From Pseudomonadota bacterium (GTDB taxonomy: Bacteria > Pseudomonadota > Alphaproteobacteria > Rhizobiales > Devosiaceae), in assembly GCA_023430705.1 (NCBI GenBank), contig JAEYZJ010000105.1:1-9207 (forward strand): a DNA stretch of 9,207 nucleotides. The letters run 5' to 3'. The stretch's first letter is position 1, and every line of letters starts with the position of its first letter. The notes below the pieces were generated by a model. The model was given only the letters and a program-made list of their open reading frames with translations. It had not been told where the DNA came from and made no database searches. Shown piece by piece: positions 6,610-9,207 of this stretch. The position numbers and the translations under genes are program-made.

Positions 6610-6631
6610 GCGCCGGCCAGTCGCCGGCGCC
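6609..6631. terminator. GC-rich hairpin shared by convergent ATPase and catalase genes
   Basis: GGCGCCGGC (6609-6617), loop CAGTC, and GCCGGCGCC (6623-6631) form a perfect 9-bp stem that begins at the last base of the ATPase stop codon. It sits in the 30-bp gap before the catalase stop, so it could serve both directions. No T-run is present on either strand, so it is a terminator candidate rather than a canonical intrinsic terminator. Confidence 0.5.
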
Positions 6632-6639
6632 CCTCGGGG

Positions 6640-7566
6640 TCAGCGCGAAGCCTTGTAGAGCTTGGCCGCGATCTCGTAGAACTCCTCGGGCGCATAGTCC
6701 GGCGTGAAGGCCGACGGCACGCCCAGCAGCTGCTGCATCTTGCCGCCCTCGGGCATGCCCTCGACCACCTCCAGCTCGCCCGGAGGATCGTCGGGCAGCG
6801 CCACCTCGTCGTTCGACCAGATGCCCGAGATCTCCTTGTAGTCCCGGTCGCTCCACGTGTAGAGCCGGCGGTGGGAGCCCTCCTCGAGATACTTCTGGCA
6901 CTCGGGAATGTTGCCCAGCGGGATGTTGGGCGTCGGCAGCATCTTCTCGATTTCGACGCCGGTCAGCTTCTTGAGCGCCAGCGCATAGGAATGCGCATGC
7001 ACCGAGCCGCGCACCAGCAGGTAGCCGCAGACCTCGCGGCCCGTCGGGTCGCTCAGCGTCTCGTAGACGCGCAGCTTGTGCAGGCGTGCCCCGCACTCGA
7101 GGTGGAAGTTGTGCAGCAGGTCGAAGATGAGATTGCCCGTCGTCGTGACGAAATCGTTGTTCCACGACGCTCCGTTGGAATTGACGGGCGTAGCCCCGCC
7201 GCCATTCGAAAAGAAGGCGGCCGCCAGCCGGATGTCCTGCATCGCCTCGAACGGCGACTTGCTGATGTCGGCGGGCTCGGCCTCATCCTGGCCCGGCACG
7301 TCCGGACCGTTGTTCAGCATGGCGACGCCATTGCTCACCAGCTCGACATGCGCCAGCTCTTCCGCCGTTATCGAGGCGACGAGGCTGTAGAACGGCCGCA
7401 GCTTGTCCTTGGAGCGGAAATTGAAGCTCTGGAACATGTAGTTCCCGAGCGTGGACATCTCGCCGTACTTGCCGCCCAGCAGCTCCTGCAGGGCTGCGGC
7501 GGCGTTGGGGTCCTGCTTCTTGGGCGGGGGCAGCTCGGTGATCAGCCGGTCGACGCGCATGAACAT
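6640..7566 (-). CDS. Manganese catalase (non-haem, dimanganese)
   Basis: This enzyme disproportionates hydrogen peroxide to water and oxygen at a di-Mn centre and is expected to be cytoplasmic. The 308-residue product has the family opening MFMRVDRLITELPPP and the block LQELLGGKYGEMSTLGNYMFQSFNFR. The five Mn ligands can be placed: E36, E70, H73 (ITAEELAHVE), E157 (FHLECGARL) and H190 (RGSVHAHSYALAL). The spacings E70-H73 and E157-H190 equal those of the Lactobacillus plantarum enzyme (66-69, 148-181). An open frame extends upstream to 7827. The start is set at 7566 because AGGAG (7574-7578) lies 7 nt before this ATG and the family N-terminus begins here; upstream translation is low-complexity and unlike any catalase. 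The gene is monocistronic, divergent from the dehydratase and convergent with the ABC operon. Confidence 0.95.
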   Translation of the reverse strand: MFMRVDRLITELPPPKKQDPNAAAALQELLGGKYGEMSTLGNYMFQSFNFRSKDKLRPFYSLVASITAEELAHVELVSNGVAMLNNGPDVPGQDEAEPADISKSPFEAMQDIRLAAAFFSNGGGATPVNSNGASWNNDFVTTTGNLIFDLLHNFHLECGARLHKLRVYETLSDPTGREVCGYLLVRGSVHAHSYALALKKLTGVEIEKMLPTPNIPLGNIPECQKYLEEGSHRRLYTWSDRDYKEISGIWSNDEVALPDDPPGELEVVEGMPEGGKMQQLLGVPSAFTPDYAPEEFYEIAAKLYKASR

Positions 7567-7783
7567 GGGCACACTCCTGTGATGTGAAGTGAGCCCAACT
7601 CCCTCCCCCCGCTTGCGTTGCACGATCCCGGTGCCAATTGAATGAGCCAAATGAGTGAGGCGCGGGGACGCCTGCGGCGGCAGCACCGCATTTGAGATGA
7701 ACGCCGCGCATTTTTCCGCTAACGTTCCCGTGGCACGCCGGGCTCCGGGGTGCCTCCTTCTGCAGGTGCCCGGGGGGCGTTGA
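7567..7783. promoter_or_regulatory. Divergent promoter region of catalase and dehydratase genes
   Basis: These 217 bp separate two divergent starts. The only secure element is the catalase ribosome binding site AGGAG (minus strand, 7574-7578). AT-richer patches at about 7630-7655 and 7688-7715 are the likely promoter zones. GGCAC (7732-7736) can pair with either of two downstream GTGCC copies (about 7760 and 7768), which might form a leader hairpin for the dehydratase transcript. No operator or regulator gene can be named from the sequence. Confidence 0.45.
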
Positions 7784-8935
7784 ATGAAGATCACGGGCGT
7801 TCGCCCCTGGCTGGTCAGGGCCAGCACCTCCTACTGGGGGGAGTACCTGTTCGTCGAAGTCACCACCGACGAGGGCGTGTCCGGCTGGGGCGAGATCACC
7901 TCGACCACGCGGATCGCCAACCGGGCGCTGTGCGCGATCCTCCGCCAGGTCGGCGGGCAGATTGCCGGTGAGGACCCGTCCCGCATCGAATTCCTCTGGC
8001 ACAAGCTGTTCCGCAGCTTCACCTACATGGGCAGCCGCGGGGCCGCCTGCGAATGCGTGAGCGCCATCGACATCGCGCTCTGGGACATCCGCGGCAAGGT
8101 GCTGGGCCTGCCGGTCTACGAGCTGCTGGGCGGCGCCGTCCGCGACGAGGTCTCGCTCTATACGCACCCCGACCAGAGCCGGTTCACGACCCGCGAGGGC
8201 GTCGTCGCCGAGATCGAGGCCATCGTGAAGTCCGGCCATACCGGCCTCAAGTTCGACCCCTATCCCTATCAGCGCGGCGGCGACGAGCAGCGCGACGGCT
8301 ACCTCGACGGCTCCATGTCCCGCGCGGACGAGCGCAAGGCCGCCGAACTCACCGCTCTCATCCGCGAGACCGCCGGGCCCGATGTCGACATCCTCATCGA
8401 TGCGCACGGCCGCTTCGATGTTCCCACCGCCATCCGGCTGTGCCGTTCGCTGGAGGAGGCGGGCGACATCGACTGGTTCGAGGAGCCGGTGCCGCCCGAG
8501 AGCTACGATGCTCTCGCGCAGGTGCGCGACAAGGTGAATGCGCCGATCTCGGTGGGCGAGCGGGCCCACGCCAGATGGGATTTCGTCCAGATCCTCGAGC
8601 GCCGGCTCACCGACTACATCATGCCCGACGTCACCTGGACCGGCGGCATCACCGAGCTGAAGAAGATCGCCACGCTCGCCGAGGCCTACTTCATTCCGAT
8701 CTCGCCGCACGACGCCGGTGGCCCCATCAATATCCTCGCCGGCGCCCACGTCATGATGACCGTGCCGAATTTCTACAAGCTCGAGACCTCGCGCTGGGAT
8801 CTCAGCGGCTACAACGAGCTGATGCACACGCGCCTCGACAACTCGAACGGCGCCCTCAAGCTTCCCCGCGTCCCCGGCCTCGGCATCGAGATGAATCGCG
8901 ACTACCTCGCACAGAACGAGGTGGAGCTGATGTAG
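7784..8935 (+). CDS. Enolase-superfamily acid-sugar dehydratase (mandelate racemase/galactonate dehydratase subgroup)
   Basis: This 383-residue cytoplasmic enzyme probably dehydrates an aldonic or other sugar acid to a 2-keto-3-deoxy acid using Mg2+. The N-terminal capping domain (about 1-115) has GVSGWGEI and SAIDIALWDIRGKVLGLPVYELLGG, both standard for the superfamily. In the barrel, LKFDP gives K156-x-D158 on strand two. Metal ligands are D206 (DAHGR), E233 or E234 (WFEEP) and E259 (GER). H208, two residues after D206, matches the D-x-H arrangement of galactonate dehydratase. The D282/H309 pair (MPDV, SPHDAGGP) forms the Asp-His dyad that defines the mandelate racemase subgroup. A charged Tyr/Gly/Asp-rich loop (about 159-183) follows strand two and may shape specificity. 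TGA at 7781-7783 is in frame immediately before ATG 7784, fixing the start; the upstream ribosome site is weak. The following sugar-binding protein gene supports a catabolic role. Substrate is unproven. Confidence 0.9.
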   Translation: MKITGVRPWLVRASTSYWGEYLFVEVTTDEGVSGWGEITSTTRIANRALCAILRQVGGQIAGEDPSRIEFLWHKLFRSFTYMGSRGAACECVSAIDIALWDIRGKVLGLPVYELLGGAVRDEVSLYTHPDQSRFTTREGVVAEIEAIVKSGHTGLKFDPYPYQRGGDEQRDGYLDGSMSRADERKAAELTALIRETAGPDVDILIDAHGRFDVPTAIRLCRSLEEAGDIDWFEEPVPPESYDALAQVRDKVNAPISVGERAHARWDFVQILERRLTDYIMPDVTWTGGITELKKIATLAEAYFIPISPHDAGGPINILAGAHVMMTVPNFYKLETSRWDLSGYNELMHTRLDNSNGALKLPRVPGLGIEMNRDYLAQNEVELM

Positions 8936-8970
8936 CCACGCCCTCGTGGCAGCACGCGCCGGCAAGGCGC
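8935..8970 (+). repeat. Two tandem hairpins between dehydratase and solute-binding protein genes
   Basis: GCCACG-CCCT-CGTGGC (8935-8950) is a perfect 6-bp stem with a tetraloop, beginning at the last base of the dehydratase stop. GCGCC-GGCAA-GGCGC (8956-8970) is a second 5-bp stem ending directly before the purine-rich ribosome binding site at 8971. No T-run follows, so read-through into the binding-protein gene is expected. Such structures often mark mRNA processing or stability sites in sugar ABC operons. Confidence 0.45.
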
Positions 8971-8980
8971 AGGAGGAGGA
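8971..8980 (+). promoter_or_regulatory. Strong ribosome binding site of the solute-binding protein gene
   Basis: AGGAGGAGGA precedes the ATG at 8987 by 6 nt. The near-perfect, extended anti-16S match fits the high expression usual for periplasmic binding proteins and fixes the start. Confidence 0.7.
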
Positions 8981-8986
8981 GAACGG

Positions 8987-9207
8987 ATGTCTAGGCTAGG
9001 AACTGGCCGCTCGCTCGCGCGCGGCATCACGGCAGCCACTGTGGCTGGACTACTCGCCTCTGCCGCATACGCCCAGAGCGTCGACGTCTCGAAGTGGTCC
9101 CCCGAATACGTCCGGTCGATCGCCGGGACCGAGACCTTCGACACCGTCGGCCACTGCAACTCGATCACGCCGACCGACTACAAGGGCCGGCTGACCTTCT
9201 GGTACCA
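8987..9207 (+). CDS. Sugar ABC transporter periplasmic substrate-binding protein, 3' end cut by window edge
   Basis: Only the first 73 codons are present. Residues 1-29 are a Sec signal peptide: Arg at 3, 8 and 12, then the hydrophobic stretch ITAATVAGLLASAAYA, with cleavage likely after AYA-29. The mature start (QSVDVSKWSPEYVRSIAGTE, then TDYKGRLTFWY) resembles family 1 extracellular sugar-binding proteins, where K-G-x-L-T-F-W begins the first beta strand of the N-lobe. This match is from recalled family patterns and is short. The gene follows the dehydratase on the same strand with a 51-bp gap containing two hairpins and a strong ribosome binding site. Permease and ATPase genes would be expected just beyond the right edge. 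The protein would capture the sugar or sugar acid processed by the dehydratase, which is inference from position. Confidence 0.75.
   Translation, partial: MSRLGTGRSLARGITAATVAGLLASAAYAQSVDVSKWSPEYVRSIAGTETFDTVGHCNSITPTDYKGRLTFWY

Noticed and set aside
7618..7640. Sigma-54-like TGGCAC...TGCA element on the minus strand upstream of the catalase
   Set aside because: The GG and GC dinucleotides are 12 nt apart, instead of the required 10.
7700..7735. Possible EcfG general-stress promoter (GGAAC and CGTT, minus strand) ahead of the catalase
   Set aside because: The spacer between GGAAC and CGTT counts 20 nt, against the 16-17 expected.
7567..7827. 87-residue N-terminal extension of the catalase frame
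   Set aside because: The family N-terminus starts at MFMRVDRL and AGGAG is placed correctly for the 7566 start. The extension would run into the divergent dehydratase gene.
7283..8965. Long 560-codon minus-strand open frame opposite the dehydratase
   Set aside because: This is a GC-driven shadow of the dehydratase, running into the catalase in the wrong frame. No motif or ribosome site supports it.

Overview
The window looks like a GC-rich alphaproteobacterial chromosome, most like a rhizobial or other Hyphomicrobiales genome. This rests on codon use, the GC-rich hairpins, a small secreted FAS1-domain protein of a type common in rhizobia, and the typical gene families. No rRNA, tRNA, insertion sequence, CRISPR array or replication origin was seen. 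Genes are closely packed, and four transcription units end or begin against one another.

Left region (1-2691). A YCII-like protein, cut by the left edge, reads rightward and converges on a leftward two-gene operon. The first gene of that operon (1036-2691) encodes a 551-residue protein with a disordered Gly/Pro-rich N-terminus, a helical segment, and a C-terminal half carrying the core motifs of the PI3/4-kinase-like (HipA-like) fold. I read it as a probable secreted kinase effector. The second gene (392-1024) encodes an acidic 210-residue protein of unknown family. Its ribosome binding site overlaps the stop codon of the kinase gene, so the two are probably co-translated as an effector with a chaperone, immunity or accessory partner. 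This pair is the least conventional item in the window. Sampled lines here look lower in GC than the rest.

Middle region (3005-6609). A small secreted FAS1 protein ends at a strong hairpin. A three-gene export operon follows: membrane fusion protein (TTG start), FtsX-type permease, and LolD/MacB/DevA-type ATPase. The genes are 3 bp apart and then overlap by 4 bp. This is a MacAB/DevBCA-like tripartite efflux system with no outer-membrane channel gene in view.

Right region (6640-9207). A leftward manganese catalase with all five Mn ligands present converges on the ABC operon across a GC-rich hairpin. Divergent from it is an enolase-superfamily acid-sugar dehydratase, followed after two tandem hairpins by the start of a sugar ABC transporter periplasmic binding protein that runs off the right edge. 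Together these suggest the start of a sugar or sugar-acid uptake and catabolism operon. The catalase is an independent oxidative-stress enzyme.
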